A stretch of DNA of 8,604 bases from Actinomycetes bacterium (GCA_023425905.1 JAFABT010000060.1:1-8604), one strand, 5' to 3'; counted from the stretch's first letter, positions 1-6,597 are shown. The notes: generated by a model not told the origin, from the sequence alone. Made by a program: numbers and translations.

Positions 1-4
1 AGCG

Positions 5-41
5 GGGGGGCTGACGGGGGCGACCCGGGTCAGCGACCCCC
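5..41. repeat. GC-rich inverted repeat (hairpin) upstream of rmlA
   Basis: Five G (5-9) pair with five C (37-41), and GCTGAC (10-15) pairs with GTCAGC (29-34), leaving only a two-base bulge (35-36). Inside the loop a further GGG (18-20) can pair with CCC (24-26) around a three-base loop. That makes 14 possible pairs in 37 bases. No T-run follows on the plus strand, so a classical intrinsic terminator is not shown. It could be a terminator of a gene left of the window, or an operator, because its right arm covers where the -35 region of the rmlA promoter would lie. The pairing is seen; the function is unknown. Confidence 0.5.
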
Positions 42-48
42 AGGTCGA

Positions 49-54
49 TAGGGT
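49..54 (+). promoter_or_regulatory. Putative -10 element for rmlA (leaderless or very short leader)
   Basis: TAGGGT fits the actinobacterial TANNNT -10 consensus and ends exactly six bases before the rmlA ATG, so transcription would begin at or next to the start codon. No good -35 hexamer is seen 16-18 bases upstream, where the hairpin arm lies. The same bases contain AGGG seven bases before the ATG, so they could instead be a Shine-Dalgarno sequence in a longer transcript; the sequence alone does not decide. Confidence 0.45.
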
Positions 55-60
55 GGCCGG

Positions 61-933
61 ATGCGCGGAATCATTCTTGCTGGCGGTAGCGGCACGCGAC
101 TTCACCCGGTGACGACGGCGGTCTCCAAGCAGCTCCTGCCGGTGTACGACAAGCCGATGATCTACTACCCCCTCACGACCCTCATGATGGCCGGGGTCCG
201 CGAGGTGCTCGTCATCACGACGCCGCACGACGCCGAACAGTTCGAGCGGCTGCTGGGTGACGGCTCGCAGTGGGGCCTCGAGATCACGTACGCGCAGCAA
301 CCCAGGCCCGAAGGTCTCGCGCAGGCGTTCCTCATCGGCGCGGACTTCATCGGCGACGAGTCGGTCGCGCTCGTCCTCGGCGACAACGTCTTCTACGGCG
401 CCGGGCTCGGCACCTCGCTCGCGACCGAGAGCGACGTCGACGGCGGGCGGATCTTCGCCTACCACGTCCGCGACCCACGCGACTACGGCGTCGTCGAGTT
501 CGCAGCCGACGGCACGGTGCTCTCGATCGAGGAGAAGCCTGCCGAGCCGCGGTCGAACTTCGCCGTGCCGGGACTGTACTTCTACTCCTCCGACGTCGTC
601 GACGTCGCCCGCACGATCACGCCGAGTGCGCGCGGCGAGCTCGAGATCAGCTCGATCAACGACGCGTACCTCAAGGCCGGTCGCCTTGCGGTCACGGTGC
701 TGCCGCGCGGGACGGCCTGGCTCGACACCGGGACGACCGACTCGCTCCTCGAGGCGGCGAGCTTCATCCACGCGGTCGAGGCGCGACAGGGCCTCAAGAT
801 CGGCTGCCCCGAGGAGGTCGCCTGGCGGCAGGGATGGATCGACGACGACGCGCTCGGCGCGCTCGCGGAGCCGTTGCGCAAGAGCGGGTACGGGGACTAC
901 CTGCTCTCGCTCGTCGCACCGTCGTTGTCCTGA
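61..933 (+). CDS. rmlA: Glucose-1-phosphate thymidylyltransferase (dTDP-glucose synthase)
   Basis: This cytoplasmic nucleotidyltransferase (EC 2.7.7.24) joins glucose-1-phosphate and dTTP to give dTDP-glucose, the first step to dTDP-rhamnose and other dTDP-deoxysugars. The 290-residue protein has the usual length of the RmlA/RfbA family and matches it end to end. The nucleotide-binding loop GGSGTRLHP is at residues 8-16 and SKQLLPVYDKPMIYYP follows at 22-37. The metal-binding Asp lies in LGDN (D108), the sugar-binding EEKP is at 157-160, RGELEISSIN is at 191-200, and W220-LDTGT carries the late conserved Asp (D222). The ATG puts the initiating Met directly before RGIILAGGSG, as expected for the family. 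A TANNNT element sits six bases upstream. It converges on the minus-strand membrane-protein gene with only 12 bases between the stops. Its product could feed the wecE/wecD pathway here, a rhamnose pathway outside the window, or both; no rmlB, rmlC or rmlD is seen in the window. Confidence 0.96.
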   Translation: MRGIILAGGSGTRLHPVTTAVSKQLLPVYDKPMIYYPLTTLMMAGVREVLVITTPHDAEQFERLLGDGSQWGLEITYAQQPRPEGLAQAFLIGADFIGDESVALVLGDNVFYGAGLGTSLATESDVDGGRIFAYHVRDPRDYGVVEFAADGTVLSIEEKPAEPRSNFAVPGLYFYSSDVVDVARTITPSARGELEISSINDAYLKAGRLAVTVLPRGTAWLDTGTTDSLLEAASFIHAVEARQGLKIGCPEEVAWRQGWIDDDALGALAEPLRKSGYGDYLLSLVAPSLS

Positions 934-945
934 GGCACGGAGCGC

Positions 946-2310
946 TCAGTCCCGCGCGATCACCGAGTTGATCTTCATGTACTGCGAGAACGCCTGGTTC
1001 CGCCAGTAGGTGGGGTCGGGCAGCACGTCCCCGAGCAGGTAGTCGGCGCGGTACTTCGACTGCGGCGGCGGGAGCGTGTTGACCGCGAGGTCGGCCCGCC
1101 CCGCGTCGCGCTGCTCGACGACCCACGCCATCCGCGCCCGCTCGGCGGACCACATCGCGTAGGCGTCGTGCGCCGCCGGGACGGCTGAATACACGGCGAC
1201 GACGCCCAGACCTACTGCCAGGGCTCGGCGCAGGACGACTGCTGGTCGTCCGATCGACTCGACCAGCCCTGCCACGAGGACGGCAGCAGCCGCCACGAAG
1301 AAGATCGCGCTGAAGATGAAGACGCGCAGGCTCGTGGCTGACGACGGCGCGGCGAGCATGACGAGGGTCGTGGCGAACCCTGCCCCGATGAAGAGGCTCG
1401 CGGTGAGAACGATGTGCCACTCGCGCCGCTGCATGCTCAGGTACGCGACGAGCAGCACGGCGACAATGATGAGGAGGCCGCCCATCTCCTCGTACTGCCG
1501 GCCCAGGAGCGAGTTGACCTGATCGAGGAACCCGCGCAGGCTCAGCGGCCCCGCCCCAAGGTTCTCCTGCCGTGTCGAGTTGCCCGGTGCGAGGACGACC
1601 GCCGCGAGACCGAGGGCGGTGCCCACCCAACCGGCGATCATCCACGCAGGGATCTTGCCCTGGCGCACGCGCGTCGCGACGACATACCCCGTGAGCACAA
1701 GCAGGGCTCCGCCGGACCCGTTCTGGGCCGCGTTCCCCGCCACGAGGCCGAGGACGAGCAGCAGCGCACCGCGCGGCACCGGGGCGAGCCGGACCTCGTC
1801 CCCGCGCGCGACGTACCGCTGGAACAGCCAGATGATGACGAACATCTGGACCGTGGCCCACAGGTAGATGACCGAGCCGAGCTGCCACAGCGCCACCTGC
1901 CCGAAGCCAGGCAGGTAGATCCACGTGAGGACGAACACGAGCAGCAGGAGCGAGAGGCTGCGCGCGCCCCTGGGAGCCGCGATCGCGTAGATCACGAGCA
2001 TGAGGGCGACGAACATCGCGGCGTTGGCGACGTCGAAGACGAACCCGGGGACCAAGAAGGTCGAGTTGCCGAGGACGGTGTTGATCAGCCGCCCGTCCCA
2101 GTCGAGGTAGAACGCCCACGAGTTGGTCAGGACGCGCCTGAAGGACCACGCGCCGGCGGCCCTCCCCCAGTCGTCCGCAACCAGCGGAGTCAAGAGGTTG
2201 AGCAGGAAGACGAAGGCGCCGATCGCCCCGGCGAGCAGTACGAAGCTCCGCCGCCTCGTCAAGAGCGCAGCACGTGGTGTCGAGTTCGCGGTGCGTGCGG
2301 GAGTGGTCAT
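946..2310 (-). CDS. Multi-pass membrane protein, DUF6056-like, probable GT-C-type glycosyltransferase
   Basis: A 454-residue integral membrane protein with roughly ten to eleven hydrophobic segments, at about 22-42, 90-111, 118-135, 141-163, 179-192, 200-212, 221-240, 277-292, 298-317, 327-349 and 361-377. Just after the first helix is an acidic pair in VADDW (45-48), then WDGR (71-74); APGN-S-TR occurs at 241-247 and a C-terminal YWRNQAFSQY at 435-444. I recognise the DDW, W-GR, APGN and terminal W-N pattern as that of DUF6056/DUF3329-type proteins of polysaccharide loci; this is from memory, not a search. An acidic pair in the first outer loop is also the hallmark of GT-C enzymes using lipid-linked sugars, so a transferase role is inferred. 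It is the last gene of the minus-strand set, 91 nt after its neighbour. The ATG has only a distant AAGGA (13 nt upstream), so its start is less sure than the others. Acceptor and sugar are unknown. Confidence 0.82.
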   Translation of the reverse strand: MTTPARTANSTPRAALLTRRRSFVLLAGAIGAFVFLLNLLTPLVADDWGRAAGAWSFRRVLTNSWAFYLDWDGRLINTVLGNSTFLVPGFVFDVANAAMFVALMLVIYAIAAPRGARSLSLLLLVFVLTWIYLPGFGQVALWQLGSVIYLWATVQMFVIIWLFQRYVARGDEVRLAPVPRGALLLVLGLVAGNAAQNGSGGALLVLTGYVVATRVRQGKIPAWMIAGWVGTALGLAAVVLAPGNSTRQENLGAGPLSLRGFLDQVNSLLGRQYEEMGGLLIIVAVLLVAYLSMQRREWHIVLTASLFIGAGFATTLVMLAAPSSATSLRVFIFSAIFFVAAAAVLVAGLVESIGRPAVVLRRALAVGLGVVAVYSAVPAAHDAYAMWSAERARMAWVVEQRDAGRADLAVNTLPPPQSKYRADYLLGDVLPDPTYWRNQAFSQYMKINSVIARD

Positions 2311-2345
2311 CGGTTGCGCTCGATCCTTGGTCGTCGGTCCTGCAA

Positions 2346-2363
2346 AGCCGGGCTGCGCCGGCT
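2346..2363. repeat. Short inverted repeat in the gap between the two membrane-protein genes
   Basis: AGCCGG (2346-2351) and CCGGCT (2358-2363) form a perfect six-pair stem around a six-base loop. It lies in the 91-base gap after the stop at 2402 and before the start at 2310, the only sizeable gap in the minus-strand set. No U-run follows on the minus strand. It might modestly reduce read-through into the last gene, or be chance in GC-rich DNA. Confidence 0.25.
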
Positions 2364-2401
2364 CCTCGGACGCGTCATCGGTGCGCTATCGCGGGGTCCC
2401 G

Positions 2402-4132
2402 TCATGGCGAGACATCCGTGGGTACCTCATGCACGTAGGGCTCCTTCCACTCGTCCACCTTCGCAGAGCAGAAGGGTGCGCCGTGGAAGTACGTGAAGCT
2501 GTCGTGCGATCCCTGCGCAAGCCGCACGAGCGCCCGGTAGTCCTTCATCTCGTACATGCGGGACAGGAGTTCACACCGGGCCGCGTCGCCAGCCTCGCCG
2601 GGGACTGGCGTGATGATCGCGTCGTGCATCTGTGCGACGACGTCGATCAGAGGATAGGCGAGCTCCGAACGGCGCGCGTCGAGGTTGATGGGCCACGAGA
2701 TCGCTACCAGTCCCGTAACGGCTACCGCGGCGAGGAGGACGACGCCACGGCTGAGGCCACGACTCCGTCTCACGGCTGCGAGGACGAGGAGCAACGCCGC
2801 CGTCACAGCGAGCGAGAACAGCATCCACACCATGGGCCCGCTCCGGAACGCCACGCCGACCGTCTCGATCTCCGCCTGCGCTCGGGCGTTGAGCGATGTG
2901 AGCACCGCGGCCGCGGCGCCGACACCCAGTCCGAAGACCACCATCCAGAGGAGGACGGCACGGTCGCCCCGCTCGGCGTCAGCCGAGTGCGCCGCGCTCG
3001 CGCGGTGACGCACCTCGGGCGTGAGCGCGAGTGCAAGCACGACCGCGAGAGCGACGACCGCGACACCGAGAACGACGCCAAGAGCGGTCTGGGTCAGGCC
3101 CTGGGGCACGATCACGCCGTTGTGCTGCGCCGTCGCCGCGACCTCGTCCCGAATACCCCCTGGCAGCGAGGACAGCAGGTTGTACGCGACCGTACGGAGG
3201 GCCTCGGGGCCGGCCTCGACCGTGATGCCCGAGTAGCAGGAGCTGTCGGCGCACACCTGCGCGGCATACCACCGTGTGGCCGCGACACCGGCGACGAAAG
3301 CCACGGTGAACGCCCCCAGGACGCCACCCCGAGCGGTCCACCACGGACGGCTGAACCGCCTCACGCCGTCGGCGTGCACCGCTCCTGCGACGAGCACCAC
3401 CGGCACGACGAGGTAGAAGAGCTCATAGCTGGTGACGAGCACTGCCGCGCTCAGGACGGCGATGACCTGCACGAGGACCCGCCGGACCACACCCCAGGAC
3501 GGCCACGCGTCGATCGTTCGAGTCACCACCGCGACCGCGCCGAAGCACAGCGCCGCGCCGGTGAGGGTGAGCAACGGGTAGTCGATCCACCCGTTGCTGT
3601 CACGCCCCGACAGCGACGCAGCTTTCGCGCCCAGCAGGACGACGAGCGGGAAGACGACGAGCATGACGCGTCGGGGCGCGGCCGAGAGCGCGTGCGGCCC
3701 GGCTGGCGTCGCGACCCGGAAGCGCGTGAGCATCGAGCGCAGGGACACGACGAGGGCCCCGAGCAGCGCCATCTTGAGGACGACGCGCACGACGACCGGG
3801 CTGACCTGCAACGTCATCGAGATCATCCACGTGACGTGGTCGGCCACCCGCTGGACGACGTACGCCGACTGCGCGAACCGGCCAGTCTCGGGCGACGGCG
3901 CCCACGGATGGGTCACGGTCCACCGCAGCCACCCCTCCCACGTGCCCTTGGTCCGCGGGGTGGTCTCCATGATCCAGTGCAGGTCGTCGCCCGCGATCGG
4001 GCTGGCCAGGATCGGGAAGGCAAGTACGGCGAGCAGAGACACGTAGCCGGCGAGGAGCCACCTCCGCGTGCGTCCAGACCCGAGCCATGCTGGCCCTCGG
4101 CGTGCGGGTGCCACCCGCGTCCCGTCAGTCAC
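2402..4132 (-). CDS. Large multi-pass membrane protein, candidate GT-C-like glycosyltransferase
   Basis: A 576-residue membrane protein beginning at GTG 4132. The start is supported by GAGGAG nine bases upstream and by overlap with the stop of the acetyltransferase gene; the open frame further upstream has the low-complexity Ser/Arg composition of a shadow frame. About ten hydrophobic segments are seen, near 25-46, 112-130, 155-171, 184-204, 215-247 (probably two), 268-288, 346-370, 390-411, 433-453 and 461-480. Residues 481-576 are a soluble tail, probably outside the membrane. After the first helix comes PIAGDDLHW (45-53) with an acidic pair, and later ETGRFAQ (82-88), echoing the ADDW and W-GR pattern of the neighbour at 946-2310. 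This suggests distant relation and a similar role in transferring lipid-linked sugar. Two cysteine pairs are present, C294/C299 and C520/C555. I do not recognise a named family with confidence; the function is inferred from topology, acidic pair and context. Confidence 0.8.
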   Translation of the reverse strand: MTDGTRVAPARRGPAWLGSGRTRRWLLAGYVSLLAVLAFPILASPIAGDDLHWIMETTPRTKGTWEGWLRWTVTHPWAPSPETGRFAQSAYVVQRVADHVTWMISMTLQVSPVVVRVVLKMALLGALVVSLRSMLTRFRVATPAGPHALSAAPRRVMLVVFPLVVLLGAKAASLSGRDSNGWIDYPLLTLTGAALCFGAVAVVTRTIDAWPSWGVVRRVLVQVIAVLSAAVLVTSYELFYLVVPVVLVAGAVHADGVRRFSRPWWTARGGVLGAFTVAFVAGVAATRWYAAQVCADSSCYSGITVEAGPEALRTVAYNLLSSLPGGIRDEVAATAQHNGVIVPQGLTQTALGVVLGVAVVALAVVLALALTPEVRHRASAAHSADAERGDRAVLLWMVVFGLGVGAAAAVLTSLNARAQAEIETVGVAFRSGPMVWMLFSLAVTAALLLVLAAVRRSRGLSRGVVLLAAVAVTGLVAISWPINLDARRSELAYPLIDVVAQMHDAIITPVPGEAGDAARCELLSRMYEMKDYRALVRLAQGSHDSFTYFHGAPFCSAKVDEWKEPYVHEVPTDVSP

Positions 4133-4898
4133 GCGACCCGGCTCCTCGGACGAGGTGGACCGTCTCGACCGCGGCGAACGGCACGAAACCGGCTCGGGCC
4201 CACGCCCGCTGGACACGGACGTTGTCCGCCTGCGTCGAGATGACGACGCGGGACAGGCCGCGCACCTCGCACTCCGCGACCGACCACGCGAGGAGGGCAC
4301 GGTAGGCGCCGCGGCCCTGGGCGCGCGAGACGAGCCCCGCGAGGAGGATTTCGACGTGCTCGCCGGTGACCTCGACCGTCGCGCCCCCGACGGGCTCGGC
4401 GCCGTCAAGGAGGAGCGCGACCTCGTGCGTGGGGTCGTCGAGGCTGCGGCGCGCCCACTCCTGGTATCCCGCGAGCGCCTTGGCCGGGTCCAGCAGCGGG
4501 TTGACGGAGTAGTGGTTGCCGTACGCCGCGAAGGAGTCCCCGACGACGTCGTCGAGGACTGCGACCGCGCGGTCACCGAGGTCGCGCGCTCGGACGACGA
4601 CGAGCTCGTCAGACCCGGAGGCAAGCGCTCCCGCGGCGGCTGGCCGCTCCCAGTAGACGAGCGTCCCGGCGGGGAGCACCCGGCGGCCCGTGCGAGACAG
4701 CGCGTCGGCGAGGTCTCGGCGCGACGCGTCGAAGCGCACGACGACCAGGTCGTCCGGGCACGAGTCGAGGGCCGCGGAGGTCTCCTCCGCCGTCGCGGTG
4801 CCGACGACCGCGCGCGAGACGGACAGCCCGAAACGGTCGGACTCGAAGGGTGACGGCGCCACCTGGACGCCCGGGCGGGCGTGGTCCGTCCAGCTCAC
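4125..4898 (-). CDS. wecD: WecD-like GNAT acetyltransferase (dTDP-4-amino-4,6-dideoxygalactose N-acetyltransferase)
   Basis: The likely reaction is acetyl-CoA-dependent N-acetylation of dTDP-4-amino-4,6-dideoxygalactose to dTDP-Fuc4NAc in the cytoplasm (compare EC 2.3.1.210). The 257-residue protein follows the E. coli WecD plan as I recall it: an N-terminal FESDRFGL (18-25) like WecD WENAFFG, a central segment with SFAAYGNHY (122-130) and GYQEWARRSLDD (144-155), then the GNAT core. The acetyl-CoA loop is Q194-G-R-G-A198, followed by ISTQADN (220-226) and the closing AWARAGF (232-238). The tyrosine usual before the final GF/GA is Trp here (W233). GTG 4898 is chosen because it lies one base after the aminotransferase stop and has AGGGG seven bases upstream; an ATG 14 codons further up is open but would overlap wecE. 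Direct placement after a WecE homologue strongly supports the substrate. Another amino-sugar substrate remains possible, since GNAT enzymes diverge easily. Confidence 0.85.
   Translation of the reverse strand: MSWTDHARPGVQVAPSPFESDRFGLSVSRAVVGTATAEETSAALDSCPDDLVVVRFDASRRDLADALSRTGRRVLPAGTLVYWERPAAAGALASGSDELVVVRARDLGDRAVAVLDDVVGDSFAAYGNHYSVNPLLDPAKALAGYQEWARRSLDDPTHEVALLLDGAEPVGGATVEVTGEHVEILLAGLVSRAQGRGAYRALLAWSVAECEVRGLSRVVISTQADNVRVQRAWARAGFVPFAAVETVHLVRGAGSRD
4142..4147 (-). promoter_or_regulatory. Ribosome binding site that fixes the GTG start at 4132
   Basis: On the minus strand GAGGAG stands nine bases before GTG (4132-4130), inside the 3' end of the acetyltransferase gene. It is the best Shine-Dalgarno match among the minus-strand starts. 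It decides the start of the large membrane protein and, with the 8-base GTGACTGA overlap of start and stop, points to translational coupling. Confidence 0.75.
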
Positions 4899-4899
4899 G

Positions 4900-6057
4900 T
4901 CAGCACCCCTGCCCGGGGACGCGCACGTACGACTGCACACCGTCGACGACCCGGTCGACCTGCTCGGGAGTCATCCCCGTGAAGAGCGGCAGGCGCACGA
5001 GTCGCGCCGAGAAGTCGGCCGTCACCGTGCATGGTGAGGGGGTGCGACCGAAGCGCCGGCCCGCGACGGAGCTGTCGAGCGGGACGTAGTGGAAGGTCGC
5101 CTGGATGCCCGCGTCCCGCAGGTGCGCGATCATCGCGGTCTGCTCGGCATGGTCCGGGGCGAGCATGTAGAAGACGTGCGCAGGGTGCTCGGCGCCCTCG
5201 GGGACGTGCATGAGCGACCAGCCGTGCGCGGCTGCCCACTCGGGCAGACGCTGCGCGTAGGCGGCCCACACGGCGTGCCGCAGCCGCTGGATCTCCTCGA
5301 AGTGCTCGAGCTGTGCCGTGAGCACCGCGGCGTTGAGCTCGCTCGGCAGGAAGCTCGAGCCGCGGTCGACCCAGGAGTACTTGTCGATCTGGCCCCGGAT
5401 GAACTTCGACCGGTCCGTGCCCTTCTCACGCACGATCTCCGCGCGCTCCGCCAGGACGTCCGAGCTCGTGAGCAAGGCGCCGCCCTCGCCTGCGTGGACG
5501 TTCTTGGTCGAGTGGAACGACTGCGCTGCGAGGTCGCCGAGCGTGCCGAGGGCACGGCCCTGCCACGTGCCGCCAAGCCCGTGCGCGTTGTCCTCGACGA
5601 TCGCGAGCCCGTGCTCGCTCGCGGTGCGCGCGATCGGGTCGATGTCGACGCCCACTCCCCCGTAGTGCACGACGCACATCGCTCTCGTCCGGGGACCGAC
5701 GGCGGCCGCGACCGCGTCGGGGTCGATGTTGCCGGTGCGGGCGTCGATGTCGACGAACACCGGGACCGCGCCGACCTGGACCGCGGCAGCAGCGGTCGAG
5801 GAGAACGTGAAGCTCGGCACGATCACCTCGTCCCCGGGCTCGAGGTCGAGCAGCCAGAGAGCGAGCTCGAGGGCATGCGTCCCGCTGGGTGTGAGCAGTG
5901 CGTGCCGGGCACCGGTGATCCCCTCTAGCAGCGCGCTCGCACGGCGGGTGAAGACCCCGTCGCCCTGGCCGTGACCCGAGTCGAGCACCTCCTCCAGGTA
6001 CGCGAGCTCGTCCGGGGTGCGGAAGGGTCGGGTGAAGGGGATCGCGTCAAGTGCCAC
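4900..6057 (-). CDS. wecE: dTDP-4-amino-4,6-dideoxygalactose transaminase (WecE/RffA type)
   Basis: A PLP-dependent DegT/DnrJ/EryC1-family sugar aminotransferase (EC 2.6.1.59) that would convert dTDP-4-keto-6-deoxyglucose with glutamate into dTDP-4-amino-4,6-dideoxygalactose. The 385-residue protein follows E. coli WecE (about 376 residues) throughout, by comparison from memory: GDGVFTRR (32-39), LLTPSGTHALE (54-64), PGDEVIVPSFTF (74-85), VHYGGV (130-135), VEDNAHG (154-160) with the PLP-pyridine Asp D156, SFHSTKN (180-186) with the PLP lysine K185, EKGTDRSKFIRGQIDKYSW (211-229), GSSFLPSELNAA (233-244), FHYVPL (322-327) and RLPLF (355-359). The long EKGT-RS-F-RGQ-DKY-W block is typical of WecE rather than of ArnB- or DesV-like relatives. 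GTG 6057 is chosen because GGGAA lies eight bases upstream and the product begins just before the conserved IPF; another GTG five codons further up has no such site. It is first in the minus-strand set and divergent from the GtrA gene. Confidence 0.93.
   Translation of the reverse strand: MALDAIPFTRPFRTPDELAYLEEVLDSGHGQGDGVFTRRASALLEGITGARHALLTPSGTHALELALWLLDLEPGDEVIVPSFTFSSTAAAAVQVGAVPVFVDIDARTGNIDPDAVAAAVGPRTRAMCVVHYGGVGVDIDPIARTASEHGLAIVEDNAHGLGGTWQGRALGTLGDLAAQSFHSTKNVHAGEGGALLTSSDVLAERAEIVREKGTDRSKFIRGQIDKYSWVDRGSSFLPSELNAAVLTAQLEHFEEIQRLRHAVWAAYAQRLPEWAAAHGWSLMHVPEGAEHPAHVFYMLAPDHAEQTAMIAHLRDAGIQATFHYVPLDSSVAGRRFGRTPSPCTVTADFSARLVRLPLFTGMTPEQVDRVVDGVQSYVRVPGQGC
4906..4910 (-). promoter_or_regulatory. 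Ribosome binding site for the WecD-like gene
   Basis: AGGGG on the minus strand is seven bases before GTG 4898-4896 and lies within the last codons of wecE. It favours this start over the in-frame ATG at 4940, and with a one-base gap between stop and start it suggests translational coupling of the two enzymes. Confidence 0.65.
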
Positions 6058-6093
6058 ACCTGAGGTTCCCACAAGCCACGCGTCGACAACGAC

Positions 6094-6099
6094 TACCCT
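6094..6099 (+). promoter_or_regulatory. Putative -10 element for a leaderless GtrA mRNA
   Basis: TACCCT matches TANNNT and ends exactly six bases before the GTG at 6106, the same spacing as at rmlA. There is no purine-rich Shine-Dalgarno sequence ahead of this GTG, which fits a leaderless transcript beginning at the start codon. No convincing -35 is seen. The whole divergent gap between wecE (6057) and this gene is only 48 bases, so any wecE promoter must overlap it or lie in the GtrA coding region. Confidence 0.55.
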
Positions 6100-6105
6100 C
6101 ACCTC

Positions 6106-6594
6106 GTGCCCACACCCGAGCCCGCGTCCGACCCCTCGACCGACGCGCCGACGCGCCGCCCGTCGGGCGGCGTCGTCCGCACGCTCTTCGCGCTCGAGCA
6201 GGTCCGCTACCTCCTCGTCGCGGGCACGACGTCGCTCGTCTACCTCGCAGTGCTCGCGGCCCTCCTCGCGATCGGGCTGCACTACTTCCTCGCGATCCTC
6301 CTCGCCCAGGTCGTCATCATCTCGTGCGCATTCCCGGCCTATCGCACGCTGATCTTCCGCTCGACGGGGCCGTGGCGCCGTGACCTCGTCCGATTCCTCG
6401 GGGTGTGGTCGTCGGGCGCCCTGGCGGGGATCGTCGCGACGCCCGCGCTCGTCGAGCTGCTCGACTGGCACCCACTCGTCGCCCAGGTGATCGCGATCGT
6501 CGTCGTCGCGGTGCTGTCCTACCTCGGGCACCGCTTCATCAGCTTCCGCAGCCGGACCGCGCCCGACGGCGCGGCCGACGTACGGCATCCTTGA
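6106..6594 (+). CDS. GtrA-family membrane protein (putative polyprenyl-phosphate-sugar flippase)
   Basis: A 162-residue protein with four hydrophobic helices (about 36-56, 60-80, 99-118 and 122-140), the normal size and topology of the GtrA family (PF04138). FPAYRTLIFR (76-85) between helices two and three and the terminal SYLGHRFISFR (138-148) are the usual family landmarks, the latter seen widely as Y-aromatic/basic-FxF. The first 25 or so residues are a Pro/Thr/Ser-rich cytoplasmic tail. GtrA proteins are thought to move polyprenyl-phosphate-linked sugars across the membrane; some, such as those of mycobacterial arabinan synthesis, act as accessory proteins instead. The next gene, starting three bases after the stop, is a GtrB-type glycosyltransferase, the classic partner. 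Start: GTG with no ribosome binding site but a -10-like element six bases upstream, so probably leaderless. Family membership is clear; the transported sugar is not shown by sequence. Confidence 0.9.
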   Translation: MPTPEPASDPSTDAPTRRPSGGVVRTLFALEQVRYLLVAGTTSLVYLAVLAALLAIGLHYFLAILLAQVVIISCAFPAYRTLIFRSTGPWRRDLVRFLGVWSSGALAGIVATPALVELLDWHPLVAQVIAIVVVAVLSYLGHRFISFRSRTAPDGAADVRHP

Positions 6595-6597
6595 CTC

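Noticed and set aside
794..2149. A second long minus-strand frame overlapping the membrane-protein gene at 946-2310
   Set aside because: The product is Arg/Pro/Ala-rich without helices or motifs and runs through the end of rmlA on the opposite strand; it is a frame shadow.
2311..2401. Possible small gene or promoter in the 91-base gap
   Set aside because: No start with a ribosome binding site leads to a credible small protein, and no convincing -35/-10 pair is seen; only a weak hairpin is present.
946..4132. Slightly lower GC in the membrane-protein genes as a sign of transfer
   Set aside because: Two sampled 60-base lines gave about 65% (2641-2700) against 73% (5701-5760), but membrane proteins have biased residue composition and two samples are too few to claim foreign origin.
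2123..4243. A 706-codon plus-strand open frame opposite the two membrane-protein genes
   Set aside because: Its product is rich in Arg, Glu, Asp, Gly and His with no domain, helix or motif, as expected for the antisense of GC-rich coding DNA. The minus strand has clear membrane helices and ribosome binding sites.
4133..4624. Extension of the large membrane-protein frame upstream of 4132
   Set aside because: The added 164 residues are Ser/Arg/Thr-rich shadow of the acetyltransferase gene; GTG 4132 has a strong Shine-Dalgarno sequence.
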